From NCBI GenBank assembly GCA_038502395.1, contig JARJIL010000008.1, forward strand, positions 64,451,501 through 64,515,500: a stretch of 64,000 nt of DNA, given 5' to 3'. Positions within the stretch are counted from its first letter, which is position 1; each line of letters begins with the position of its first letter. Positions 36,807-49,202 of this stretch are shown here, piece after piece. The translations under genes and the position numbers were made by a program. The notes under the pieces were generated by a model that saw only the letters and a program-made list of their open reading frames with translations, did no database searches and was not told the DNA's origin. This DNA is from Dittrichia graveolens (Eukaryota; Streptophyta; Magnoliopsida; Asterales; Asteraceae).

Positions 36807-38011
36807 TTCCAGAGTGTTTATACCCAAGATATGCAGGTGGGTGTTGATTCTTAATCGATTTTCATAGCCATCGATTTGATTAAAACAAGATCTCTAGGGC
36901 TTGGTTCTTAATAGATTTTTGTGTTTTCATCATGATTCATATTTGATTAGGGCTTGTACGTGTTTATACCCAGATTCCCAGATTTGTGTTTAGGGCTCAT
37001 CCCGAAGAAATCGATTTATGGGATTCAGATTTGTGTTTTCATCGCGATTAGATTTATGGGATTCAGATTTGTGTTTTCATCGCGATTCAGATTTGTGTTT
37101 TCAGATTCAATTTATGGGATTCAGATTTGTGTTTTCATCGCGATTCAGATTCGATTGGAATTTTGTGTTTTCTTCGCGATTCATATCCAAATTCGATTTA
37201 TGGGTGACCTATAGAGATGGGTTCTTAATCGATTAAGATTCATGAATTTCCAGATCGGTTCTGAGCGATTTAGGGCTCGTAATCGATCAACTATTTAGTC
37301 TCCAGAGATCGATATGGGTTTGCTTCATCATCGATTTGTTCATACAAATATCATCGATCTTGGTTTGTAATTCCAAGTATGTAATTGTTAGTTCTGAGTT
37401 CTTGTTGGCTATCGGTTCATGGATTTTGATTTCTTGATGTGAGTTTGATTTCTTGATGTTTTCAAAACCCCCTGTAGAAACATTGAGACCGACACCCCTT
37501 CATCAAAATTATGGGCCCGATTGTTCTTGATATGGTTTTGGATCTGGGTAACAACTCGAACAGATTTAGGTTTTACTCTACTATCATTTGTTCGATTTAT
37601 TCTTGATATGCTTTCTTAATCATGTTATTCTTGTTTAGTTTCAATTCTTTAGAATTTTAATTAGGCTTTATGTTCTTGAAAGTTTGATGAATGTACTGAG
37701 TTTGGATTACTCAATTTTGAAGATGGAGATGTAAAATGAAAAGAAGAATCTGATGATAATAATAATAATAATAATAGTAATTTAAAAAATATGACTTGGC
37801 ATTAATTGATGATGTGGAGTACATGTGTTAAGTCAAAGGTATAAAAATAAATAAAAAAAATACTTAAATGACCTGCTACCTGTTCAAGAGGTAAACTAGT
37901 GCATAAAAAGGTAAAAGTGGGAAGTTGGATATACTAAATGGTAACTTTTAAAGTCTGATACATACAATAGCAAAAAGTGACAACTTGGATACATTTTCGG
38001 GAATTAAACCC
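36578..38011. mobile_element. Mutator-like element, 1434 bp, with 9-bp target duplication
   Basis: Same family as 10896-12161. The ends GGGTTTAGTTTCCGAAAATG and CATTTTCGGGAATTAAACCC pair over about 95 bp. ATTATAAAA is duplicated exactly at 36569-36577 and 38012-38020. The interior has (AAT)n at about 36749-36805, tandem units containing GGGATTCAGATTTGTGTTTT (37020-37150), and text resembling the reverse complement of the first MULE's interior, so the two are probably inserted in opposite orientations. The open frames at 36954-37236 come from the tandem units and are not genes. Confidence 0.9.
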
Positions 38012-38100
38012 ATTATAAAAATACTATCAACAGATCTTAGTCTTTGATTTAGTTAATCAAAATTCTTTTGTTCTTTATGTTATATATATATATATATACA

Positions 38101-38133
38101 CTAGATGTTACTTTTAGCCGTGCTAAGCACGGC
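38101..38133 (-). mobile_element. Helitron 3' terminus (minus strand)
   Basis: On the minus strand the perfect hairpin GCCGTGC-TTA-GCACGGC is followed by 12 bases and then CTAG, next to T: the standard Helitron 3' end. The element would extend to higher coordinates; its 5' end was not found. Confidence 0.7.
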
Positions 38134-39187
38134 CCATGATAAATGAAGTTTATTATTATTTTCTATGTTTAGAAGGTAATGAAAATGTATATGAATAAAT
38201 ATCAACACATCAATTATTTCGTGAAAATGAGAATTATGTAAAGTTTATTTTAAAGTTTTCCTAAAAGGAACAAACTCAAAAATGATAACTAAAACGTTAT
38301 TGTCTCTTTCTTTCACATGCACACACAAACATCGGGAGAGAACTTAGTATGTAGCCGAGAGTAAAACGAATAATCCTCTAATTTTTATGATCCTTAGTGT
38401 TCATTTTATTCGAGATTTATTTGTTTTATATATGTGCTACACTTAGCTATATGTGTGTAACACTTGAGTTGTTATTTATGGGTTAGGCTCTGAAAAATCC
38501 AATATGATTCTAATTAAAGTCTTAGGAAATGATAGCAAGTCAATGATCACATTACTCCTTGTATAAGTCCTTGACCCTCGTTTGGGGTTTGCAACGTTGC
38601 AAAGGAAACCATACATTCGACCATCCCCTGCTTCGACTATACTTTGTTACAGTATTTAACTATCAAACTAAACTACTAAGGGGCTATTTGATAAAACAAG
38701 ATGCTTATGCGACGAATGAAATTTATTGTCTGAATAATTTAGAGGCTATGTATTAAACTGCTTCACAGTGTGATATGTTATTAGATAAGGGTTATGAATG
38801 AAAAATTTGAATAATACAAATTACTATTTTAACATTCATCATAATTTATTATATAATAAGGTATGATTATTTAACAAGACAACATATGAAAGAATGGTTA
38901 TTAGGGTAAATATTATGTGCTTAATGATTTAGAATGTACTTTATGGTGAAATGATTAAGCATTCTTCTGTTCATTTAGCAAAATCTTTGTTCAGAAATGA
39001 CAAGCAAACGCGCTCGATACTTAGCAGTTCGGCATTTAGCGCTAAATAATTTTATTCAGTTGAAAACAAACCACCATAACTTTTAGATCTATTTATACAT
39101 GACTTGCTCTAACATTGTGCATATTTAAATAAAAATTTAAAATTCAAAAAATAATTTTAAAAAGTTAAGACAAATATAAGAGAGCTT
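38134..39187. other. Non-coding AT-rich DNA
   Basis: May include the body of the Helitron ending at 38101. GGGGCTATTTGATAAAACAAG at 38680 resembles a MITE terminus, but no partner end was found. No gene. Confidence 0.45.
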
Positions 39188-39641
39188 TGTCAAAATAAGC
39201 AACACCATAAGTAGTATTATGAAAATAAGCAAAAAAAACTGAGATTAGGAAAATAAGCACTCATGTCGCCGATGGGTACCCATGTCGCCGACCAATAAAA
39301 ACGCGACGTGTGTCATTTAAGAAAAAAAAGCTCATGTCGCCGAGGAAAGGCGCCATGTTAAAGAAAGTAAACCATGTCGCCGATAAAAGATTTGATGTGA
39401 TTTGACAATTTTTACCATCACATCAAAAATTTGACAACACAATACACTATGTTGCCAATTGGTGCTTTTATTAGTGACGCCGATTTAAAAAAAATAAAAA
39501 CTCCATGTGGCACAATTTCATTGACTCTTCTTTTATCGGCGACGTGGAGCGTTGTCGGCCACCATTGTTTATTTTCATAATCACCCATTTTTGTTGCTTA
39601 TTTTGGCTGTTGTACATAATTTGATGCTTACTTTGGCAATT
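39188..39641. mobile_element. Foldback-like element with repeated GTCGCCGA words
   Basis: The ends TTGTCAAAATAAGCAACACC and GATGCTTACTTTGGCAA are imperfect inverted repeats, with further inner pairs (ATTATGAAAATAAGC against TTATTTTCATAAT). ATGTCGCCGA occurs at 39263, 39282, 39333 and 39373, with the inverse TCGGCGACGT at 39536. No coding capacity recognised. Confidence 0.55.
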
Positions 39642-40148
39642 GTTTTTAAATATAATGGTGTGACTCATAAAGAAGTGTTGCATCTCTTTTCCTCCATCAT
39701 TTGACTCACACATATCACACTACCATATGACATACTTTTTTATTATAATGGTACGACCTTTTACTGCGTTTTGTTTAGCCACTTAATGACACACTGTAAT
39801 TAACAATCACTTAATATTTTCTAACCACCTTGTTTTATAAGACACTCAACACGTTTATACTTTATATAATTTAGCATATCTAGATCATAAGAACAATAAA
39901 ATCTTTAGTCTAATTAGAAAATACTGATGAATTTACCTTATTATTCTAGATATTTAGCTAAAAACATGCAAAGAGTTAGATATATAAATTCATCAATTTC
40001 TTATACCTACTTAACCACCAACATATAGCACAGCTAGAGTAATATTCATCATGTTATTCACAATCATGAACTTATATTTAGTTTTTAAATTAATGTTATT
40101 ACAAAGAGTTGATTAAAAAATCTTTCACATCAACTTGTTTATATATTA

Positions 40149-40865
40149 CTAGCAAGGTACCCGCGTAATACTGCGACGGCAAATAATTTCTATTTTACAT
40201 TATGTTGCTTTTAAAAATATAATGATATGTTATCCGCGCAATTCAATATCACGAAAAAGTATCGTACAATGTCAGTTTTTTATTTTTTTTTATTTGTATC
40301 AACTATTTTATTAATTTTAAAAATAAATTCTAAAAGACATTAAAATAAGAAAAAGATTTATATTTATGTAATAAGGAGGGAGAAGTTAATAAGATTTTAA
40401 AAATTATGTTGATGTGGGTGGATAATTATGTTTGTGTGAGGGAGCGTTTTAGTGTTAGAGAGATATTTTAAATAGATAAAAAGTTAAAGTAAATTAGCTG
40501 AGAAAATGAAATGGTTAAAAAGGAGTATTTTAAAAGTTAAAGTAAATTAGGAGAGAGAATGAAATGGTTAAAAAGGGGTATTTTAGTATATTCAAGTTAC
40601 TTAAAATTAAGAGTTTTTATGGTTGTAAATGTATTAAAAAGGAGTAAGATAATGAAGTAATAAACACATTAAATAATATTGACTAATTGTAAAATTAAGT
40701 CATCAAAACTTAAAAAAACAAAGTAAAAAAAAAGAAAAACATGAATATATATTAACAAGAGTTGCAGAATGTATGTGAAGAAAAAAAAGGATGGAATTGA
40801 AATAAGATCAAAAACTAAAATAGTTTCGAGTGGATACATGTCATTTATATAGGATATATATTCTT
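40149..40865 (-). mobile_element. Short non-autonomous Helitron (minus strand)
   Basis: The plus-strand start CTAGCAAGGTACCCGCGTAA is the reverse of a Helitron 3' end: CTAG, spacer, and an imperfect CCGCG...CG(A)CGG hairpin. The body aligns with the reverse complement of 22990-23460. Two near-copies of a unit ending GAAATGGTTAAAAAGG lie at about 40480-40580. The 5' boundary near TTATATAGGATATATATTC is approximate. Confidence 0.72.
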
Positions 40866-41515
40866 TTTATATATATAGGTATATATATGTATGTATTGTA
40901 TGTATATGTATATATATTAGCATTTCAGTATTTAGGGAATGAGCCATCTGACCATACATGATGATGTTGGTGATTTAATGTAATAGAATTTACAAACTAA
41001 CAATGGAGTTATTCGATTTTTATACAAGTTAATAGGTACGGAATGTATACGTGTATAAAACGAATTTGTCCTCTATATGATCAAATGGCAAAGGGTCAAA
41101 GAGGGTTGTGCCGTCTTGTGGGGTCCTAGCCTCCTAGGGGCAGCACCTAGATTCAAACTTTAATCATTATAGGATTATCCTATAATTTAAATTTCATGTT
41201 AACTCTATAACATGAGACGAAATATCAAATTCGAAAAGTGATTTACACGATCTTGCAAGAAATCCAAGTTTTATGATTCCAAAAATTACCATGTTCTCAG
41301 ATAATTTCCAGCAGATGATTCCTCATATGATACATTTGCAAATGTTAAAAAAAAAAAAAAAGAAATCGCTAAATTTTCAGTTAACTCAATAAAAGTACGT
41401 TAATACTTGACGTCAAATCTTCAATAAGATATTTTTATTAGAATAACTTGTGATTCGATGCATAAATCAAGGTTGGGCCGTGTATGGACCTTGATAATTG
41501 GTGGCTTAGCTGAAG

Positions 41516-41517
<2 letters not shown>

Positions 41518-41564
<47 letters not shown>
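41518..41564. repeat. (TA)n microsatellite
   Basis: About 46 bases of TA about 340 bp beyond the 3' end of the JMJ16 coding region. Confidence 0.95.
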
Positions 41565-41568
<4 letters not shown>

Positions 41569-41903
41569 CAAGAAAAAAATGTAACACTGGAAATATGAAA
41601 CCCTATAAACATAATTTGTAACAGAAGCAGAAAGATTAAGATCATAGAAACCTCAAAAATGAATCTTGGTTTCTTTTATCACCTATTAAAATGAATGTTA
41701 ATTCCTGACCAAAAAAAAAAACCTTTCCCGACAATTCTCAGGTTCCTCTCCACTATAAACCAACCACTACCAAAAAAACACTACAGCTAGCGAGCGAAGA
41801 ACGTTAGCCCAAAAAAAAGAGTAGGAAATGTAGAAGTCCCAGCACCTAATTAGTTTGAGATCAAAGGATGTACAGAGTGAGAATAACTTTTATGAATTGT
41901 CTG

Positions 41904-44900
41904 TCATCTGGGCCGTTTTAGAATCTCTTCCTTGAGAAGCTTTCTTACCACCCCTTGTTCGTCGCTGCTACTTGAACCATCATTATTTAAGACACTCAAA
42001 AACACGTTTAGCTCCTCCAAGTTCGCCTTTTTTAATAGCCCCGATATTATAGAATCACTGTTTCTAGTCAACCCTTCGACTTTTGTGGCATTCGGAACGT
42101 TTAACAATGAGTAGTCACCTTTTTTGTGGGATTGGGAGTGAAAAGGCCGTGATTCCCAGTACTCTGAGCATACCCGACTTCTATCCATTGATTGAATACC
42201 CTACCAAAACAACATCATTTAAATTTGTTAAGATGCATTTATTTATTTTATTTTATTTTTAAAATAAAAAGCAATTTGTTAAGATGCATTGGATGTGGTT
42301 ATGTTGTTTGATGTTGTAACACTTTGGAGTGTTTGTCAACTTATGGTTATTTAAGGAATTAGTAATTAAAATAACTACCAAAGACAATTTTCTGAAGAAA
42401 AGAGAGACGTTTCACCAGACGTTATGAAACTGATTACCTAAAATCTGTTATTCGACCTCTAAAAAATAATCAGAAGCAGAATCTGTTTATCCACACATTA
42501 AAAATCAGAGTCTTGTAACTTTAAGTCCGAATAATCAAATAATCAGCTCTAGAACGCAGATCCAAACACCCTCATACTATATGGAAGGTGAAGAAAATCC
42601 AGACAGTATGCACGTTTACCTGCAAGATGGAAGGTGAAGAAAATCCAAACATTTCCATTCCATCAAGACTCCCGGGAGGCTGCAAAGGAGGAAGATTCGA
42701 TGTTCCTGACTTATGTTGCTTTGAGATCTCATAATTAACTCTCTCCCTAACCATTTCCCAACATCTTACCGCTGATAAATGAATGAACGCTTCACTTGGA
42801 TGCTTCTCCAAAGAAACCTAGGAGAAACAAATGTATTTTTTTTTTAATTTTTCGAGGTACAACCTCTAATATGTGAAGTACAGACAGAATAATATTCCTA
42901 TATAAACACGTGATGGTTTCCACTTACCATAAATAGAGGTCTATCCTTCCCCGCATCAAGAATTTCCGAAACGTAGTAGCACATATCTGTAGGATCTAAA
43001 ACATTTATATACTTAACCCGACTTCTAAAACCTGCAACAATACAATATTCAAGATCACATTCTTACAGAGTATAACAATAACTGCAAAGGGCAAGAGTTG
43101 TACAGTGTGATGTATTGTACCTTTAGGGTAGATGGCACGACTGTTGCACCATAACTTTCCCGATTGGACCACACCAAATTCCAGAGGCTCAACATGGCAG
43201 TTTATCCTTCTAACCACTTTTGCAATTCGAGGACCTTTCTGTCTATTTTGTCTATCCGGGTTGGTTTGGGTGCAAGATGTGCTTCCTGAAGAAGTTTGTA
43301 CATTGTTTCCTGGTCTTGAGTTTGCGTATAATCCAATAATTACCATTTTTTCCTCTTTTTTGGGTAATTGGTGCAACACCCCACCTGTGTTCTCCCCACT
43401 GGAGATACCAGACCCTTTTGTAATCAAGAGATCCTGTGATTTGTTAGGACCCGTAGTTTTCAACAAAACCCTGTGGCAAGAAAGATTTCCAGGCTGGGAC
43501 TCAGGGACGTCTTTTTTCCCTTGATATTCGCCTCTGGAAGGTTGATTAATTGGTGATGATGAGTTATCACCCTCGTCATCACTTAGCAGTATAATGTCTT
43601 TATGTAAAGATTCGTTAGATGATGGATCTTTTGTAGCTTTTGAACCCATCCTACTACCAACTATGTCATTTGATTTCAAGGAATCTTGGATCTTTCCTTG
43701 TCCCTTTTGCTCTTTGGCTGGTGATTCAGAAGCTGGAGGCGATTGTTTGCTATCTTTAGATACATAGGAGGATAGAGAAAGTCCAAGATCAAGTTTTGCC
43801 CATCTATATATGGCACTCAATTTTCCCTCCAATGCTTCAACCAAAATAGTTAAATCTTTGATGTCATAGCGAAGAAGGAAAAACTTTGCACCCCAAGCAC
43901 AAGAACAAAACTGTTTTGCATGATTTAAGCATGAGTACTTATTAGGTGAACAATGGTGGCAACCTGCAGCCGACAGATGCAAGTCAAAATAGCAAATACT
44001 GCATTCTCTCTCACTTGTGGCATCAAAATTTGCTTCCATCTTTAATGCCTGGGATGTGTTGCAAAGAAAGTCCCTCCTCACTCTCTCGATTTCCACACGA
44101 GCCTGGCCACAAAACCACATATTAGGTGGCCAAATAGAAGCACAAGAGAAAGCGTTTCAGCATTGCTTTAAAAAATACAGAGTTGCAAACTTTCCATTAC
44201 GTGTAGCTACTTCGACCCCCTTTTACATAGGTTTGGGTGATGATTTATCTTTAACGAGTCCATGGATAAAGGATACAAAGGATGCCTTAAAAGTATACTG
44301 GTAGAATATCACCAGCGTATATTTAATGCATAAACATCCAAAATAATTTTAATTATTAAAAAAACTAGATACTAAATAAATAACAAAAATTTTGTAATCA
44401 TTTTGACTCACTAATTATTTATATAAATTTATATTTTTGGGGGCAAGAGTGTCTTAAGTCAACCCAATGACAAGTACCAAAAGAATAATGCATTTTAACC
44501 GATTACCCAACCTGTCCATTTTGTCACTTGTACTTCACATGTCCAGAAGAAGAGGTATAGTTCGATTTATAGTCATATTCTTGAACTAGGTGACTAAAAT
44601 TACCTTGAGTGTTTGGGAGAGGATACCATCCTTCCCACAAACATCCTTCCATCTTAAGTTATCAGGTGTGTTCTTTCTGAGTAAATTAAGTTCCCAATGA
44701 GCTTTTACGGCATCTCTTGCAGCTCCAAGCAACAGTTTATCGTGAGAAATAGAAGTCCTTCGGGCCTGCTCACGATAGAGCTCGATAGCATTGTTACCAT
44801 GAGGCAGCCAGTCAACGGGTGCTACATTCACAGCCTCTGCACAATTGAAGCCACAGTTGAATCCCGAATGATATGCTCGAGGAAAGGTCAAAATAAACTC

Positions 44901-47900
44901 TCCCGGGTTCTGAATGCACCGGAAAACAGGAACTCCTTCGGATTTTAGTATGGCAGGAGAAAGCTGTGTGACCTGTAATTGACACCAAAATTTAAAAATA
45001 TTTCCATCTTTTCTACAAGTTTTAGAAGAGCACCAAAGGTAACATCTCAAACAATCTCACAAATAAATAATTCCCATCTTATCATCACGACAAAGACTCT
45101 ATGAGATCATTTGTCTTGTCATTAGGGAAGGATATATAGAAATTTACAAACAGCCAAAAAGTTTTCAGCATCTTAACATTTCATGGATCATTTAGAAAAA
45201 TTAGAAGAATCGGAATGAGTAATACTCGTCTTATGAAAAATTGCAACAAGTCCCATCCTACGGTGCACTTTGAAAACTTTGGCATTTCTGTTTCTAGGAA
45301 GTTTCCAAGTTATAATTACTTACATTAGTGCAATCAGTGCTAGAAAAAGTAGAAGACATTGATTTGGCTCAGCAGTTATATTTATTGTCATAAGTGAAAG
45401 TTATTTTAGACATTTGACTTTTAGTCAAGTCAAAAGTTGCAATTTTCATTGGATCCAAAGGCTATCAAGGTTCAGCAAGCCACTACATGTTATAAAACAC
45501 ACCAACAAGATGATTTACCCTTCCTAATAGCATTACTTAAGAATCATAACAAGAGATATTTGGCCCTGCAACGCCTGATGTGCAATCAAAAGCCCACCAA
45601 CCTAAAGGCTGGGGATAAAGTCTTGCAAGAGACAAGTGGATGCGTCTGTTCCACTACTAAAAAAATAATAATAATGATAACAATAACTGCTATATTCCAA
45701 AAATCATAGTATCAAAACATATATCTCACCAGTTTGTGAAGTAAATCGGGTTGTTCTGCAAAAAGACCAGGCAAATGCTTTCTCATAGCTGCTTCCAATT
45801 TAATGGCGTCTTTTCCTGGTACACCATACCACATCTTTGAAGCACCAAAATGCATGTAATTCATGGAATATAGATGATGGTCTTCAACATGCTGTTCTTA
45901 GAAAACAGTTAGAATATTAGCTATTATAACATGCAATGGTGTATAAGAGTTCTAAAGAGTCCATGAAAAATAGAAAGCAATATCTACTCACCCAACAGAA
46001 AGATGAAAAGCACATTCCAATGTACAACCATGGCACCAGAACACCAGATATATCACTGCTCTCGTACGAGAGTAGAGACCCTGGAAGCCTTGGGAAGTTA
46101 TTCAAGTTCCAACCAGATCTAATATACTTCTCATCTGACCCCGACACCTGGCAAGCCTCTTTTGGAAAACCGCTACCAAATGTACCCGTTTCCAAGTCGG
46201 CACCATAAAGCACCTACATTGTCATAAGACAAACAATATTAACCGGAGGAAAGACACGTGATAGCATCACACAACCACGTTAAAGCTAGAGTAAACTATA
46301 ACAAATTACATAATACCATAGCCCGTTAGCCAATCTAACATTGTATCATAACTTTAGTCGATTTGACAAATATATTCATCTCCTCTCTCCAATTACCAAT
46401 TCCAATCACGCACACACACATATATTGGCTACAAAGTTGAATTTCAAATAATATGCATAATCATTTTGGCATCACTAGATAAGCAGTAAAGAACCAGAAT
46501 TTCTTTAGAATCAACTTGAAAATAAATATTTGCTCAATTGGTTATTGTCTTGGTAGCTTGATGAACTGCTTATACTATCGGGGTGATTGGGTGTGAGTTT
46601 CGAAAGTGATTATATGGAATTCAATAAAGAGAATAAGATAATCAGGTGTAACAAAACAGGCGCTAGAAGGTAGTGTTTGCATATGATTCTGCTCTTTGAA
46701 GTTGTAATAGTCAGATAATAAGATGTTCGAGTGTTTTCAAATCTGATTACTTAAGATATTAACTTATTAAGTAACAAGAAGATCAAAAACAACATTATTG
46801 TTAAAAAAATGTTAGATGTTTTGTTAAATGAGAGCAAAGTCTCTCACAATCGCTTCAAAAAAGGGTAAATAGGTCGTTTTTTAACCTTAAAAAACCATCA
46901 GTTTTGTCGCAGTTGGTATGAAACTTACTCTTTCACCCTCAGTTAATCTAATAATCAGAAACAAAATCTGTTTATCCACACATTAAAAAGAAATTCCTGA
47001 GACTTGAATAATCAGATAATGAATTGCAAAATAAATACTCCGTATCTTTGTCCCAGGTAATAATACAAAAAAAGAAATTTTTAACAAGATACCTCAATTT
47101 CTTCGGTAGGCCTCTCTACCATACGCCAATATTCACCCTCTATGTTTTCTAAAGAGGGTTCCCACTGATCTTGGATAATGGAGTCACCACATGCATCTGT
47201 AGATGTTTCTTTTCTTCTGAAATACTGGTTCTTGAAATCATCAGCATACTTTTGAAACTGTGCAAGTGTGAACCGTGGACCAGGTTCAAAACCAAAACCA
47301 GGTGCAGGAACCATCAGATCAACGGGAGCGGCAATATCTGATCCAGTCATCTTTTGATCTAACCCTACTTTCATGCATCTCCTCTTTTTCCTTTTCTTAT
47401 GGCAATTAGGTCTCAACATTTGGCTCAATGAATCCCGATTCTGAAGTTTGTCAACTCTCTGGATACGAGTGGCAAATGTTGAATTTTCCCATACACTCTT
47501 TTCCTTAAGAGGACATGGAGGTTTCCATGATGAAGGTGGTACAATACGACAAATGCCGTATGCTTCAGCTTTATTGCGTATGCTTGAAATGTACTTTAGG
47601 GTATCTTCAAACTCCTGAAACAAATTAAAGTCATGCACAAATCTAATCACCTGAATTTGATACCGACTAATCAGCTGAAATATAACAGGCTGCAAAAAAT
47701 AGCTTTGATGTGCTTGCAACTCTCGTTGTTTAAGGTTGTAATAATCAGATGTTTGAGTGTTAGTCAGAATGACCAGAATGATATTGTATTGCAAAAAGGT
47801 AGAGAAGTTAGTGTGATATAGAAGTAAATGTATCTCAAATCAGGTTAAAAGTAGGTAAATGGATCAATTTTATTTTACCCTTGGATAATCAGATTTGTTG

Positions 47901-48756
47901 AAGCTAGTATGAAAGTGATCATCCAAACTGATTATTTCACCTCTAAATAATCAGAAGCAGAATCTGTTTATCCAAGCATTAAAAACTGATTATTGCGTTC
48001 TTTGGCCCAATTGCATCATTGAATATCTATAATTGTGAGTTCAAGTTCTCTGGGAGACATCAATATGATATTTTGTTAACTGTTTCAATCAAAACCCATA
48101 CAAGGGTAGGAACATGAACTAGAGGGGACCTAATATACCTCTTCAGTCGGATAAAATACAGGAGCCTCAAGAAGTTCAGGCACACAAGCTTCTTCTGGAT
48201 GCCATCTAGCAATGACCTGGAGACAAAACTTTTAGATCGAGTATAAATAAATGCAATGATTCAGACTTCAAGGTAAAAACTCTAACAAATTGAATGACCT
48301 TTTGGCAGTTGCCACACTTTTCACATCCACGAATAACCCCCTTAGACATAGAAGTGCTTGAAGTTTGAATCTGAATCAGTACCCTCAAGTCAGGTAATAT
48401 TATATTGACGATCTGGAACATGAATATAACTATTTAATAAAAAACAGTATTTGAAGACCAACCTGAGCAGATTCAGACTCGTCTTCTGAACTGCTATCGC
48501 ATCCACCATAGTTTATCCCAGGTCTACGCCTAACAGACCTCTTGATCTTTTCATCATCACTGGGCTCGGCGACTGATTCCTTCTTGACTGGTTGCGGTTC
48601 AGAAGCAATTGAAGAGACTGAGGAATTAGACTCCACTTTGCTATCATCGATTCTTTTTAGAGAAAGGGCTGCAAATGACTCAAACCCTGGTGGAATAGAA
48701 GGAATATCCATGCTCTCTTCTTTGACATGATGCCTGATGAGTTCCGTCCCCATCAT
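41904..48756 (-). CDS. JMJ16: JMJ16-class lysine demethylase (JmjN, JmjC, C5HC2 finger, FYRN/FYRC)
   Basis: Nuclear Fe(II)/2-oxoglutarate enzyme of the plant KDM5-like group; removes methyl groups from histone H3K4 and represses senescence genes in Arabidopsis. Coding exons in transcript order: 48463-48756, 48299-48412, 48139-48216, 47093-47614, 45992-46213, 45730-45891, 44604-44972, 43121-44102, 42928-43031, 42620-42817, 41904-42200. All junctions are GT-AG and keep frame: 1113 residues from the first of two adjacent ATGs (Arabidopsis about 1209). JmjN lies near 154-194. JmjC spans about 365-530, with iron ligands H411 and E413 (HVEDHH) and H499 (AYHSGFN). The C5HC2 finger is C621, C624, C635, C638, C645, H648, C653, C655. 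A low-complexity linker follows; FYRN starts near 891 and FYRC near 938. VLYGADLETG and RIVPPSSWKPPCPLKEK favour JMJ16 over JMJ14/15/18. No inactivating change seen. Confidence 0.95.
42290..42560. mobile_element. Intronic MITE in JMJ16, copy i
   Basis: Lies in the last intron (42201-42619). It carries AATAATCAGAAGCAGAATCT then GTTTATCCACACATTAAAAA and ends among GATTAT/ATAATC words, shared with two other introns. Boundaries are approximate. Confidence 0.6.
46555..47030. mobile_element. Intronic MITE in JMJ16, copy ii
   Basis: In the intron 46214-47092. Shares ATAATCAGAAACAAAATCTG then TTTATCCACACATTAAAAA and GTTGTAATAGTCAGATAAT with copies i and iii. Typical of hAT-derived MITEs that begin GGTGTTTGG-like, but the exact ends are not resolved. 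Confidence 0.6.
47655..47995. mobile_element. Intronic MITE in JMJ16, copy iii
   Basis: In the intron 47615-48138. Shares TAAATAATCAGAAGCAGAAT then CTGTTTATCCAAGCATTAAA and GTTGTAATAATCAGATG with the other two copies. Confidence 0.6.
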
Positions 48757-49170
48757 GCAAAAACTTCAAAAAAACAAGAACTCTGAACAAATTTTGTCTG
48801 CATTAAAGAATCAAGTATAAGAAATACAAAATGATTATAAATACTTGTATGTCCGACTAGTTTGGATTTAACATTTCGTAAGGCGTCTTTTTTCTATAAT
48901 CATTTGCTTATCCTGGTTTTTGGTATGTTGACTATGTTCATCAATTGTAATTTTTGTACTCAATAACTTTAAGAGCATAATTACACTTGAAAAATCATGA
49001 CCACGGTGATAATCAATCATCATCGATGAGGTATCATTACGCTCAATTTGTAATTACAGAAGAGATCTTTCCAGTTTTGGTGATGGCAGATCGCATCAAT
49101 GCTATGGATGTATGTCCAACTAGACAGTAGACTGAAAGTTCAAAAGACATGTATATCCATTCATTAACCG

Positions 49171-49202
<32 letters not shown>

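Noticed and set aside
36954..37236. Repetitive FVFSSRF-type protein
   Set aside because: Produced by tandem repeats inside the second MULE; codon pattern follows the repeat, not selection.
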